This document shows positions 49,226 to 62,137 of a DNA stretch of 64,000 bases, piece after piece. The notes under the pieces are model-generated. The model was not told where the DNA came from and did not search any database. It saw only the letters and a program-made list of their open reading frames with translations. This stretch comes from Paraspadella gotoi (Eukaryota > Chaetognatha). The translations under genes were made by a program, and so were the position numbers. The stretch is from assembly GCA_051294375.1 (NCBI GenBank), contig CM119264.1, positions 1,471,923 through 1,535,922 on the forward strand. Reading direction: 5' to 3'. Position 1 is the first letter of the stretch, and every line of letters starts with the position of its first letter.

Positions 49226-49375
49226 AAAGACGATGCGGAGAAAAAAGAATTCAATTGATTTCTGGGGGGAAAAAGATTCGCTTAAGGGGAAGAAATCATT
49301 TTGGGGGAAAGTTAAGGAAATCCTCAGTCTTAGTCAGATAGAGAGAGAGAGAGTAAGAGAGAGAGAGAGAGAGTT
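49040..49375. repeat. two ~175-bp tandem units separated by (GA)n
   Basis: Each unit has GACGATGCGG, TTGATTTCTGGGGGGAAAAA, GGGGAAGAAATCATTTTGGG and TTAAGGAAATCC. The same pair is in copy B (60145-60450). Confidence 0.88.
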
Positions 49376-49506
49376 ATATATAAACAAATAGATAACGTAC
49401 TTACGTCGTCAGCGCTTTTTTTTCCTTCAGTCTTGGGTCTTGGGTAATTAGCCTTCATTTTCTTCTCCACTTGTTCTCGATCAAAACTCAAGATTTAAAG
49501 TCCCTT

Positions 49507-50412
49507 TGGTTTTCTTTTGCTATTTCCTCCCACGGTTTTTTTTTTTGCTATTTCCTCCCACAGTTTTCTTTTGCTATTTCCTCCCACAGTTTTCTTTTGC
49601 TATTTCGTCCCACCATTTTCTTTTGCTATTTCCTTCCACCATTTTCTTTTGCTATTTCCTTCCACCATTTTCTTTTGCTATTTCCTCCCGCGATTTTCTT
49701 TTGCTATTTCATTCCACCATTTTCTTTTGCTATTTCCTTCCACCATTTTATTTTGCTATTTCCTCCCGCGATTTTCTTTTACTATTTCCTCCAACGGTTT
49801 TCTTTTGCTTTTTCCTCCCATGCTTTCTTTTGCTATATCCTCCCACAGTTTTTTTTGCTATTTCCCCCACGGTTTTTTTTTTGCTATTTTCTTCCACTGT
49901 TTTCTTTTGCTATTTCCTCCCACAATTTTTATTTGCTATTTTCTCCAATGGTTTTCTTTTTTTATTTCCTCCCGCGATTTTCTTATACTATTTTCTCCAA
50001 CAGTTTTTTTTTTTGCTATTTTCTCAAACGGTTTTATGTTGCTATTTCCTCCAACGGTTTTCTTTGCTATTTCCCCCCACGATTTTCTTTTGCTATTTCC
50101 TCCAATGGTTTTGTTTTGCTATTTTCTCTAATGGTTTTCTTTGCTATTTCTTTCCATGATTTTATTTTGCTATTTCCTTTCACAGTTTTCTTTTTCTATT
50201 TTGTCCCACAGTTTACTTTTGATATTTTCTCCAACGGTTTTCTTTTGCTATTTCCTCCCACGGTTTTTTTGCTATTTCCTCCCACGATTTTTTTGCTATT
50301 TCCTCCCATGATTTTTTTTATATTTCCTCCAACGGTTTTCTTTTGCTATTTCCTCCTATGGTTTTCTTTGCTTTTTTCTCTCACGATTTTTATTTTTGCT
50401 ATTTCATCCCAC
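49507..50412. repeat. 26-bp minisatellite, about 35 units
   Basis: Units of TTTTCTTTTGCTATTTCCTCCCACGG. All three plus frames stay open for hundreds of codons (the longest, 49471-50691, is 406 residues) because the unit lacks stops. The product would be a Phe/Ser/Leu repeat; I do not call it a gene. Copy B equivalent at 60600-61505. Confidence 0.93.
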
Positions 50413-50654
50413 TGTGAAAATTTTCTTTCTTGTTTTCTTTCATTTTTAATTTTTGTTTTTATTATTCTTTTTCCTTTGTTTTTTCCTTTCTCTTACTTTC
50501 CTTTTTTGGGACGCCTTTTTTTTTGGCCCCCAGGGTTCTCTTTTTTTGGATCGCCCTCCTGCGCATTCAAATTTATGTTTTCCTTTTTTTTCCTTTTTAA
50601 GCGAGAGGAAAAAAATACTTATAATGGTATGAACTGGATTTATTTAGTCATTTG

Positions 50655-50655
50655 T

Positions 50656-50691
<36 letters not shown>

Positions 50692-50715
50692 TTATTTATT
50701 TATTTATTTATATTT
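50655..50715. repeat. (TTTA)n microsatellite
   Basis: TTTA units; copy B equivalent at 61740-61800. Confidence 0.95.
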
Positions 50716-50773
50716 TATTAGTAGACCCAATATATTGCAGTCCTAATAATTAAACATTTTCTCTTCAACTCTT

Positions 50774-50847
<74 letters not shown>

Positions 50848-50989
50848 GCTTCGCGCTTCCAATTCCGACAACCGGCGAAAAGCTGCCGAGATCACAACTA
50901 ATGGCAACCAATTTTGGTTGTTTTGGGTTTTAACCTTACTCTCTCTCCGTCTCTCTCTCTCTCTCATCCTCTCTCCTCCTCTCTCTCTT

Positions 50990-51465
50990 TCTCTCTTTAG
51001 AGCTTTCTCTTCTGCTTTTAAAGTTCTCGCCCTCGCTCTTAATTTTCAATGTTTCCACCTCAATTGTTGGTATTTTTTAAAACTCTATCTCTCCTCTCAT
51101 CCTCTCTCTCTTCTCATCGTCTCTCTTTCTCTCTCTTTAGAGTCTTTTTTCTGGCTTTTATAAAGTCCCCTCGCCTCTTTAATTTCCCCTCATTTGGTTT
51201 TTAACGTCTCATCTCTCGTCTTCTCTTCTCCTCTCTCTCTACTCTGTCTCTCTCTCTTCAGAGTCTTTCTTTGCTTTTAAAGTCTTTCTCCCTCTTTAAT
51301 TTCCCCTCATTGGTTTTTAACTCTATCTCTCTCTCTCTCTCTCGTCTCCGTCTGCTCTCTCTCTCTCATTCTTTCAAGAGTCTTTCTTCTTTTCTGCTTT
51401 TAAAAGTCACCTCCTCTTTAATTTCCGCCCTCATTTGGGTTTTTACTCTTCCTCATCTCTCTCCC

Positions 51466-51497
<32 letters not shown>

Positions 51498-52065
51498 TTT
51501 TTAGAGTCTTTTCTTCTGCTTTTTAAAGGTCTCCCTCCTCTTTAATTTCCCACTCATTGATTTGGGTTTTTTTAAACTCATCCTTTCTCGTCTTCTCTCT
51601 CCTCTTCGTCCCTCTCTCTCCTTCTCATCGCCAACCTCTCTTCCCTCTCCTCTCTTCCTCTCTTAGAGTCTTTCTTCTTGCTTCTTAAAGGTCTCCCCTC
51701 TCTTTAATTTCCCCTACATTTGGGTTTTTAACTCTATCCTCTCTCTCTTCTCTCGATCTCTCATCTCCTCCCTCTCTCGTCTTCATCTTAGAGTCTTTCT
51801 TAGCTGCTTTTTAAAGTCTCCCTCACCATTTAATTTCCAGCTCATTTGGGTTAACTACTATCTCTGCTCTCTCGTCTCTCCTCTTCGTCTCCCCTCTTTC
51901 TCTCTCATCTTATAGAGTCTTTTATCTTTCACTGCTTTTAAAGTCTTCCTTCCCCTTTAATTATTCCCCTCATTTGGTTTTTAACACTCATCTTATTCCC
52001 TCTTCTCTTCTCTCTCTCTCCTCTCTCTCATCTCTTAGAGTGTCTTCTCTGCGTTTTAATAAGAA
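50990..52065. repeat. ~120-bp minisatellite, nine units
   Basis: Each unit has (TC)n, then TTAGAGTCTTTCTTCTGC, TTTTAAAGTCTCC, CTCTTTAATTTCCCC and TCATTTGGGTTTTTAAC. Units start near 50998, 51139, 51259, 51378, 51504, 51665, 51790, 51913 and 52036. Copy B has a single unit (62090-62135). Confidence 0.88.
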
Positions 52066-52069
52066 GTCT

Positions 52070-52094
52070 NNNNNNNNNNNNNNNNNNNNNNNNN
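52070..52094. other. assembly gap, 25 N
   Basis: Placeholder between the end of copy A and the start of copy B. Confidence 0.98.
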
Positions 52095-52834
52095 ATCAAG
52101 ACACAGAAGGCTGCGGATTCGCCGAGTTGGACATATTCTTCTGTCCTCGCTTTCCTGGTTTTCTCTCTCTTTCTCTCTCTCTTTCTCTCTGTATCTCTCA
52201 TCTTCTTCTCTCTCATCTCTCCTCTCTCTCTCTCTCTCTCTCTCATACTTTCTCGGTCTTCCTCCTGCTCAGGTTTCGTACCTCCTGCATCTCTCTCTCT
52301 CTCATTTTTTCACCACCTCTTGTCCACCATATTCAAATATTAAAATTATTTTTCATAAGTCATTTGATATTATATTTAATTATATTTTTTTCATTCATTT
52401 CATTTATCAATTTTATCGTCATAAAGTATTACTGTTGGCGTAAGATATATAATATTTTTTTTATTTTTAAGTTTAACTTTATTTTTTTAATCATATAGTG
52501 TTTCTCTATTCTCATCGAGTAATTTATACACCGTGCAACGTCTTGTCTTTTTTTTTCCTTTTCTCTTCTTTTTTTTCCATTCAAAGACAATAGTTTATGC
52601 AAAAATATTAAAAATGTAGTGTACAATTTTTTGGGGGCACATTTTTAGGTGCATCTCCTGATTTTTTGAAACGAAGCAGTTTTTTATGAATTTTTTTTTT
52701 TTCTTTCTATTTCTGATTTTTACTTTTTTTATTTGTCATTTATTTATCTATTTTGATTTGTTTCGTTTTATTTCATCAATTCTTAATCTTCATGCCTTTG
52801 TATTTTTTTCCAACCTTTTGTTCTCTAATAATAA

Positions 52835-54169
52835 AGATGAGAACAATACGTTCGAAAGTCGAAGCATCGAGATCAAAGATGTCTTTTATATTTCACTTTC
52901 TAATATTCCAAAATGCATAGTCACGGCCCAAATATATATCATATGGGCAGATTTTCGAAGCTTGAGCGTCTTGGAAACTCCAATGAGGTAAAGAGCGGCG
53001 ATGCGAAATTCCCAATTTATCATGCCCAATACATAAAGTATTTAATAGGACCTGGTCAGAAGTCGTTTTTTCCTATTCCAAGAAAACTCCTGGCTCTTGA
53101 GTAAATAAAGACCAAAATCATAGCATATTAGTCACAGTTTTCGAAACTCTCATTATTGTCTTCTCTACTGATGAAAAAAACAAAATTAAAATTCTTGCAA
53201 TCATTAAGTTGCTTTGATAAAGCAATTAAATGAAACTGGTTTTTAGGTGAAAACTGCATAGTCAACGCCTTATCATTTTTTTTCATTTTGAACACACATT
53301 GACAGAAAACTGAGTAATTTGAATTTTACTATTCAAATCAGGTGAAGCGCTGGGCCTTATTCGAAAAGCGTTTTCTCAATAGTAATTGCAAAATTATAAA
53401 AAAAGTCGCAATAAAAACTTATTAAAAACAAAAATCGTCGCACAGTGTTACATGTGAGTGCCCAATGCTAGAAAAATAATTTTAAATTTTTTTATATTCT
53501 ATTATATATATATAAAAATATTATATACCAATATAATTATAGTTTTAAATATTATTTTGTTTAATTTAATCTGGAAGAAAGGTAGTACTAATATAGGTTA
53601 TTATATATATAATGTATAAAAAATATATGTTTACAAATAAAATAACTATTTTTTTATTAAACTGCTAAAGAGAGGTTTTTTTGTATCATTGAGAATTGGT
53701 ACAGACCAATATAAAAATATCCAGTTCATTTATAAATACCAGGCTCGTGATTTGGCCACGATTTGACAGGCTTTGGTGGTTTAAGGCTCCATCATCTTAG
53801 CAAGGATAATGACATAGCAGGTCCCCTGCAAGACTGTTTCAATCAGACTCTCTCACAGTCTTCTTTTATTCACTCGCAGAGTACACTGGCTTCCCTATGC
53901 AATGAAGTGGAAAATATTTCAAAGAATGTATTTCAATATGAAAGAACACTCCCTAGAATATAAATTAAAAAATATAAGAATAAACTAAAATTTAATTTTA
54001 ATAAAATAATAATATATATATTAAATATAATAAAATTTTAAAAAAATATTTAATTTTTTAAATTTTAATAATAATAATAATATAATATATAAAATATAAT
54101 AATAAATAAAATAATTTTTTTATTTTTTAATTTTATTTTTTTTAATATAATTATTATTTTATTTTTTTA

Positions 54170-54202
<33 letters not shown>

Positions 54203-54665
54203 TATTATTATTATATAATCTTGATAATAATATATATTTATTATTAATAATTTTTATTTTATTATTTAATAAATTATTACAAAACTTAGTAGTTTTAATT
54301 ATTTTAATATTCAAAAAATTTTTAAAAATTTATTTTTATAATTCATATATAAGTAAAAAGTATTTTTTTTAACTGAAGGGATTTTTCTGAAAATTCCAGG
54401 CCAGGATCTCAACTGTGGCCGGTTTCTAAAGCTTAGTACTGGACGCATAGTACCTAATCTTTGTTGGATCAAAAGAGCTCGGATTTTAAAGGAAAGTTGA
54501 TCGGTTTGAAGAGCGATTTTGCGTTGCTTTGGCGATTACTTTGAAACGGATTGGTCCGTTTATGATGAAATTATAGCATGTAGATAATGTTTGCCATTGG
54601 TCTAGTCGAACGCTACCAAATTTGATATAAAACAATGAGTTGTTTAGAAACGCACTGCTTCATGA
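52835..54665. other. 1.8-kb segment present only in copy B
   Basis: Inserted at CTCTAATA/ATAACTAACG relative to copy A (40127). The left end (52840-53115) has open frames and an AATAAA at 53103, but I recognise no protein. The middle holds an inverted family C copy (53690-53925), and 53955-54370 is almost pure A/T with an ATT run at 54170-54200. 54370-54660 is anonymous. Confidence 0.5.
53690..53925 (-). repeat. dispersed repeat family C, inverted copy
   Basis: Reverse complement of the 29938-30128 type: TGGTACAGACCAATATAAAA tail, GGTGGTTTAAGGCTCC and CACAGTCTTCTTTTATTCAC. The 66-residue plus ORF over it is not a gene. Confidence 0.72.
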
Positions 54666-55242
54666 CCCCCACTAAATAACTAACGTACCGTCAAGAGTTA
54701 TATTAAAGTTGACAAATTAAGGTAATATATGAATAAGACAACCAACAAATATAAACCGAAAGAAATCAAGGCTAAAGAGAAAAGTAAGGAACGAAACGAA
54801 AGTTACAAACAAACGAAAGATCAGAAACGAACTAAGTGGAAATAGATGAACGCACAAAGAACAAACAATATACTAAGTGACGAACGATAGGAAAGGAATG
54901 ACGAAACTAAACGAAAGAAGGAACGAACGACTTATCAAGAAATGCGTTGATTAAAATAGAGAGAAACTCGGAAAAAACAAAAGAGAGAAGAAGGAAAAAA
55001 ATCGTTAATCAGGCGACGAGCGAGAAAGCAGATGCGTAGCTTCGAGTGTCGGCCCGTCGAAGTTTTTTTGTTTGAAAAGAACCGAGAAAGACTGCTAATA
55101 ATGCAAATGAGATTATAGTTCAAAAGAGGAAGATAAAAGAAAAAAGTATGAGAGTGTTGGTTAGTGAGAGGTGAGTGAAAAGGGTGAAAGAGAGAGAGTC
55201 GAGAGAGAGAAGGAGGAGAGAGAGAGAGAGAGAGAGAAGTGC

Positions 55243-55281
<39 letters not shown>

Positions 55282-58200
55282 GAGAGAGTAGAGTAGTATC
55301 AGAGATTGAGTGAATTGTATAGCTATTATCTAATACTGCTTTTGTGTTTCAGCTCAAGGGAATTACGAACATCGACTCTCAGGGGGAAGAAAAGTAGTGA
55401 CGACGAAGATTATAAAGGGGAGCGGCAAGGGACTAGGAGAGGACATGAGGAGGGGAGAGGAGCAAAGTGGTGAAGAAAAGGGGAGGAGCTAGGGGGTAGG
55501 AAAGAGGAAGATGCGCGAAGAAGAGAAGGAAATATTTTAAGGTAAAGATTAACAAAAAGTTAATATCAAGAGGAAAGAATGGTGAGAAATAAAAGTTATT
55601 CGAAATAAAGAACGAATAAAATTTGTACATTAATGGAAAATGACAAAAGATATACAGGAGAAAGAGAGAGATGCACAGGAGAGTATTCAAAAAGTCAATG
55701 ATTGAATGAAAAGAACGAAAAAGAAGACTCTGAATCTACCTTTTCTTCCATTCATTCTTCCCTTCCCTTCTTCTTCCTTCTAGTGTCCTGCAGCTTCCTC
55801 CTCTCTCTCTTCCTATCACTCATCCCTTATCTCCTTCCCCTTCTCTCCATCACTCTCTCTTCCCTCCCCTTCTATTTTCTCCTCCTCCTGCCCCCTCTCT
55901 CCTTGCCCCTCTCTCATCCCTCCTCACCTCCTCCTCTCCTCTCCTCTCCTCTACTCTACTATTCTCTCTCTCTTTCCCTCTTTCCTGCGCTCTTTCCCTC
56001 CCCATCTCTCTCTCCCATTCTGCTCTCTCTCTCCGCCGTCCCCCACTTTTTCTCTCCTTCTTGCTCCCTCACCCCTTCCACTCACTCCTCCTCCCATCAC
56101 TCTCCCTCCTCCCTCGCTCCTATTAGTGTCCTCTTCCTCTCCCATCATCTCTCACCTGCCAATCTCTATGCGGCCGACGAACTCTTCTCACCGCTTTTTG
56201 TGAAACTTTTATTCAACGAACAATTGAGCATCAAACGTCGCGTGCGAAAGAAACCAGAATACGCCCCAGCGAATCCACTGGGCGGAAGCGAAGAGAAAAG
56301 CGAGAGGAGAGAAAAAAAAAAAAACAATTGGGCTCCGAGAAGGAAAAGCCCGAAGAAAACCGGGAGTCACAATTTTCAATAATTTACGCCGACAGCATAA
56401 ATTCGACTCACGCAGCTCTGGCCTCCTTTGAGGGGGGTGGAGAGAGAGAGAAGAGAGAGGGACAGAGAGAGGGGAGAGAGAGAGAGAGAGAGAAAGATTC
56501 GTATATACTTGATTTGGAGTGCAGATTTTTTTTTCTTTAACCCTGATTACGTTGGAGTGCTTTAAGTCTGTGGGTTTAAAATTTATTTGTTCTTTTTTTT
56601 TTCCTTTTCTCTCAGTTTCCCTCATTTTTTTTTCTTTCCTCCTTTTTTTTCATTTCTTTCCTTCTTTCTTTATTTCCATTTTTTCCTCATTTTCTCGCCT
56701 TTCTTTCATTATTTTCTCCTTTTTCTCTCATTTTTTTCCTCCTTTTCTTTCATTTTTTTCTGGTTATTATCTGTTTTCTTTCATTTTTCCGCCTTATAAA
56801 TCATATTATGTTTTTCACTTTTTCTGTATTCTTTCTCTTTCCATGTTCCTTTCTTTCCTCCTTTTTACTAACATTTTTATTCCTTCATTGCCTTCTTTCT
56901 TTGAATTTTTCTTCTTTTTTATTTCATTCCTTTACTTTCATTTCTTTTCCTCCTTTTAAATCATTTATTTGATCCTTCTTTTCTTCCTTTCTTTTTATTT
57001 CTTTCTTTATTTTTGTTCCATATTTTTCCCCTTCTCTATTTTCATTTCTTTCCTCATTATCTTTCATTTCTTTCCTCATTTCTCTTTCCCATTCTCAATT
57101 GACGAAATCGAAGCTCAATCATCCATCTTTGTCATCAAGTAGTAAAAAAAATAACGATCGCTCGTGCTCATATTTTAAGAACATAGGCAAATCCATGCAT
57201 ACAGCATAGCTATTTTTTTTTTTTAAGCAACATACAATATGCATTGTCATCGTATTTAAATATCACTCATCATCCACCTAATATGTCATCGTCATCAATT
57301 TTATATGTAGGTCATCATTCTATCCCCTTAAATGTCATCGTATGATTTGAAATGTCCATGTAATCGATTAAATGTCATTGCCAAATCGGACGACAAGTTG
57401 TGCCTGCGAAAATGACAGGTCGTAGTCGTCCGTGGAAGATAACATTGCGGCACACTTTACGAAAAATCGGATTTAATTATTTCGTCATTATAATTATAAA
57501 AAGAAAACGTTAAGCTTTTAATTGAGGGTTTTTTTATGATATTTTTTTATAATAAGATTTAAAATTCTCGTGCTATTTACAATAAGATCTAAGTTTTTTA
57601 TTCTAATAATTGATTCTAAATTTTGTACTAATTTATATGTGGGTTTGAATCTAACACGCTGCACACACATTAAAAACTCATCAGGATTTAGGCAAATAGA
57701 TGTAGATTTCATTCTTAAGAATAATGGTAAGACGGTGAGACTATGCATAGTACAGTTTTGAACCCTCATTCATATTAATATTAGAATAGTTAAATCTATT
57801 TTAGCTGATTATTGATTATTCATTTAATTAGTGTTTTTACTGTTCCAATTTATTCAGCAACGCTAATTGGTGCGATAGTTAACTGGTTCCATCTTAGCCA
57901 ATTAGGATTACGGTGCTATTTTTGCTTTAAACGCCTGGAGCTTCTTGATCCGATTATTCTTAATTGCTCGGCTTGAATCTCTTTCGATTATACATAATAG
58001 TATTTATGAAAGATAATTAATCTATTTCTTTTTTATATATAGTTTTATTTATTTTTTTCGCTAGATGTATATGTTTTTTTTTAAATCAAATTTTTTGTTT
58101 ATTCAGATTTTATATTTAATTTAATAAATATATTTTTCTCATTCTTATTTTCGCCGATCACTTCTTCAAAGGTGCCTCATTTTAATGTCGAACCCTCTAA

Positions 58201-59569
58201 GGAACTATTTCATTGGAAATATGAGGAGGAAAAATTCTTGGAGTCAGGAACCAACATGGCGGCGCCTCAAATAAAAAGGAGAGAGAGAGAGAGCGGAGAC
58301 GAGAGAGAGAGAAAGATGAGAGAGAGACAGAGTTGAAAAAGACGCGTCGTCATAGAGCAACGGGATTTTTACGAGCGAAAAGTCGCTTTCGAATCGACCG
58401 AAAACTTTTCGTTTTCAAACACAAAAAAGGGAAAATGTTCCACGGAGAGATTTTAATTTTTTTATTAATGTTTTTTTTAAACGGAAATCATTAACCATAA
58501 AAGTGTTTTTAACTGAAGTATGATTGGAATAAATCGATCAAAATACGTTGTTAAAATTACAGAACTGGGTTTTAGGAGAATAGAATTCGTTCGGAGCCGT
58601 CTTGTCAGTCCTTTAGTCCTTCGTCAGTCCGTCATTCCGTCTGTTATTCCGTCTCCTCATTTCGTCCGTCCATCGTTCTTCCGTCCCGTCCGTCTTCCGT
58701 TCGTCCGTTCATATCCGTCCTTCCGTCCTTCTTTCGTCCGTCCATACGTCATTTCCGTAGGTCATCCATCAGTCCATCCATCATTTCTGTCCCGTCCGTC
58801 CTTCCCTCCGTCCGTCTTCATCCATTCGTCTGTCCTTCCGTCCCTTCCGCCCTGCCCTCCCGTCCATCCATCTTCCCTTCCGTTCATCCTTCCGTGCGTT
58901 CGTCGTCATTCCATCCGTCCGTCTATCCTTCCATCTGTCCATCCTTCGTTCGGACCGTCCATCTTCTGGTCCATACCATCTTCTGTCTGTCCATCCGTCC
59001 ATCAGCGTCCCGTCTTCCCATCTGTCCGTCCTGTCCGCTTGTCCTTTGCCGTACGTTCGTTCTGTTTCGTCTGTCCTGTCCATCCTTCACATTTGGTCAT
59101 TCCGTCTGTCGCATCCTTCCCGTCTTGTCTGTCCTTCGTCCATCCCTCTGTTCATTCGTCCGTCCTTCGTCCATCCATCCTTCCATCCATGCCGTCTGTC
59201 CTGCCCATACCGTTTTCTGTCCGTCTGTCGATTATCCGTCATTCCTGTCGGCTCGCGTCTTCCGTCTGTCATTCCTTCCTCCATCCATCCATCTGTCCGT
59301 CCGTCCGTCAATCCGTCATTCCATCCGTCCATTTCGTCCGTCGGTCAATATCCGCCCGTCCGTCGTCGCGTCCTCCCGTCCGTCGTCATCCGTTTGTCCG
59401 TCCGGTCATACCTTCTTTCTTAATCTGATTTCTTCGTGATTTTTTTTTTTTCTTTTATTTTTATTTTCGGCCGAGAAAAAATTTTCGCAATAGTTAATGG
59501 GAAATAAGATGTCTGTCGGTTGAACGCGAAGCTTGAGTCAGCGAGAAGAAACCGGGAAAATCAAAGATG

Positions 59570-59631
<62 letters not shown>

Positions 59632-60048
59632 GAGAAGAGAGAGAGAGGTAGAGAGAGAGACGTAATACGAAAACGATAAAAGAGTACCGAGAGAGAGAGA
59701 CCTTTCTTCCCAAATGATATCTCAATTTTTTTAGTCGCAAGTTAAATATTGCGTCGCAAATTTAAAAACGCTATTTTCTTGTCGGTCGGTCCGGTCTGTC
59801 TGTAAAAATCTTAAATTTCTAAATCATGAAAACTAAAATAACGTAAAAAAATTATACAGTGAACAGCCTAATGTTGGGTTTTAAAGGACCCGAAAAGTTT
59901 TCAATCAAGACTTTTTCACAGTCCATTGTGTTTTACAATGCACCATTGTAAAATTTCACATCGTACATTGTACATGGCTGCGTGTCCAAGTAAGTAGGAT
60001 TTAGGACAGTGAGATAACTATCTCTTCGTGACAGAGAGCGGGAAGAAG

Positions 60049-60102
<54 letters not shown>

Positions 60103-62137
60103 GAGAGAGGAGAGAGAGAAAGCAGACCGACAGAGAGAGAAAGAACGATGCGGGAGAAAAAGGAATTCAATTGATTTCTGGGGGGAAAAAGATTCGCTTT
60201 AGGGGAAGAAATCATTTTGGGGGGAAAGTTAAGGAAATCCTCTCGGTCTTAGTTCAGATAGAGAGAGAGAGAGTAAGAGAGAAGAGAGGAGAGAGAGAGA
60301 GAGAGAGAGAGAGAAAAGACGATGCGGAGAAAAAAGAATTCAATTGATTTCTGGGGGGAAAAAGATTCGCTTAAGGGGAAGAAATCATTTTGGGGGAAAG
60401 TTAAGGAAATCCTCAGTCTTAGTTTCAGATAGAGAGAGAGAGAAGTAAAGAGAGAGAGAGAGAGAGTATATATATAAACAAATAGATAACGTACTTACGT
60501 CGTCAGCGCTTTTTTTTCCTTCAGTCTTGGGTCTTGGGTAATTAGCCTTCATTTCTTCTCCACTTGTTTCTCGATCAAAACTCAAGATTTAAAGTCCCTT
60601 TGGTTTTCTTTTGCTATTTCCTCCACGGTTTTTTTTTTTTGCTATTTCCTCCACAGTTTTCTTTTGCTATTTCCCCACAGTTTTCTTTTGCTATTTCGTC
60701 CCAACCATTTTCTTTTGCATTTTCCCTTCCACCATTTTTCTTTTGCTATTTCCTTCCACCATTTTCTTTGCTATTTCCTCCGCGCGATTTTCTTTTGCTA
60801 TTTCATTCCACATTTTCTTTTGCTATTTCCTTCCACCATTTTATTTTGCTATTTCCTCCGCGATTTTCTTTTACTATTTCCTCCAACGGTTTTCTTTTGC
60901 TTTTTCCCTCCCATGCTTTCTTTTGCTATATCCTCCCACAGTTTTTTTTGCTATTTCCCCCACGGTTTTTTTTTTTTGCTATTTCTTCCACTGTTTCTTT
61001 TGCTATTTCCTCCCACAATTTTTTTTGCTATTTTCTCCAATGGTTTTCTTTTTTATTTCTCACCGCGATTTCCTTAATACTATTTTCTTCCAACAGTTTT
61101 TTTTTTTGCTATTTTCTCAACGGTTTTATGTTGCTATTTCCTGCCAACGGTTTTCTTTGCTATTTCCCCCACGATTTTCTTTTGCTATTTCCTCATGGTT
61201 TTGTTTTGCTATTTTCTTCTAATGGTTTTCTTTGCTATTTCTTCCATGATTTTATTTTGCTATTTCCTTTCACAGTTTTCTTTTTCTATTTTGTCCACAG
61301 TTTACTTTGATATTTTCTTCCAAACGGTTTTCTTTTGCTATTTCCTCCCACGGTTTTTTTGCTATTTCCTCCCACACGATTTTTTGCTATTTCTCCACAT
61401 GATTTTTTTTATATTTCCTCAACGGTTTTCTTTTGCTAATTTCCTCCTATGGTTTTCTTTTGCTTTTTTCTCTCACGATTTTTATTTTTGCTATTTCATC
61501 CCACTGTGAAAATTTTCTTTCTTGTTTTCTTTCATTTTTAATTTTTGTTTTTATTATTCTTTTTTCCTTTGTTTTTTCCTTGTCTCTTACTTTCCTTTTT
61601 TGGGACGCCTCTTTTGTTTTGGCCCCCAGGGTTCTCTTTTTTTGGATCGCCCTCCTGCGCATTCAAATTTATGTTTTCTCTTTTTTTTCCTTTTTAAAGG
61701 CGAGAGGAAAAAAATACTTATAATGGGTATGAACTGGATTTATTTAGTAATTGTTTTATTTATTATTTATTTATTTATTTATTATTTATTTATTTATTTT
61801 TTTTTTTAGTAGACCCAATATATTGCAGTCCTAATAATTAAACATTTTCTCTCTTCAACTCTTTCTCTCTCTCTCTCTCTTCTCTCTCTCCTCTCGTCCT
61901 CTCTCTCATCTCTCTCTCTCTCTCTCTCTCTCTTCCGCTTCGCGCTTCCACTACGTCCACAACCGGGCGAAAGCTGCCGAGATCACAACTAATGGCAACC
62001 AATTTGGTTGTTTGGGTTTTAACCTTATCTCTCTCTCCTCTCTCTCCTTCTCTCTCATCCTCTCTCTCCTCTCTCTCTTTCTCTCTTTAGAGTCTTTCTT
62101 CTGCTTTTAAAGTCTCGCTCCCTTTAATTTCCCTCAT

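Larger units (their letters stand above)
39060..52065 (+). repeat. large duplication, copy A
   Basis: Two blocks of this segment, 39400-41430 and 45290-51030, recur in the same order and orientation at 52095-56125 and 56120-62135. Copy A carries an extra 3.9 kb (about 41435-45290) and extra units of the minisatellite at 51-52 kb. No recognised gene lies within it. (GA)n runs are at 40636-40693, 47287-47338, 48541-48610 and 48958-49045. Confidence 0.88.
52095..62135 (+). repeat. large duplication, copy B
   Basis: Copy of 39400-51030, lacking 41435-45290 and carrying an extra segment at 52835-54665. Differences from copy A are mostly single inserted or deleted bases, including inside simple repeats. 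Confidence 0.87.

Noticed and set aside
49471-50691. 406-residue ORF, longest after the membrane protein
   Set aside because: Pure minisatellite translation, with the other frames equally open. Copy B breaks the same frame by one-base indels without any sign of selection.
52913-53104. 63-residue ORF followed by AATAAA as a small gene
   Set aside because: No recognisable domain. A neighbouring frame is equally open, and the segment is of uncertain assembly status.
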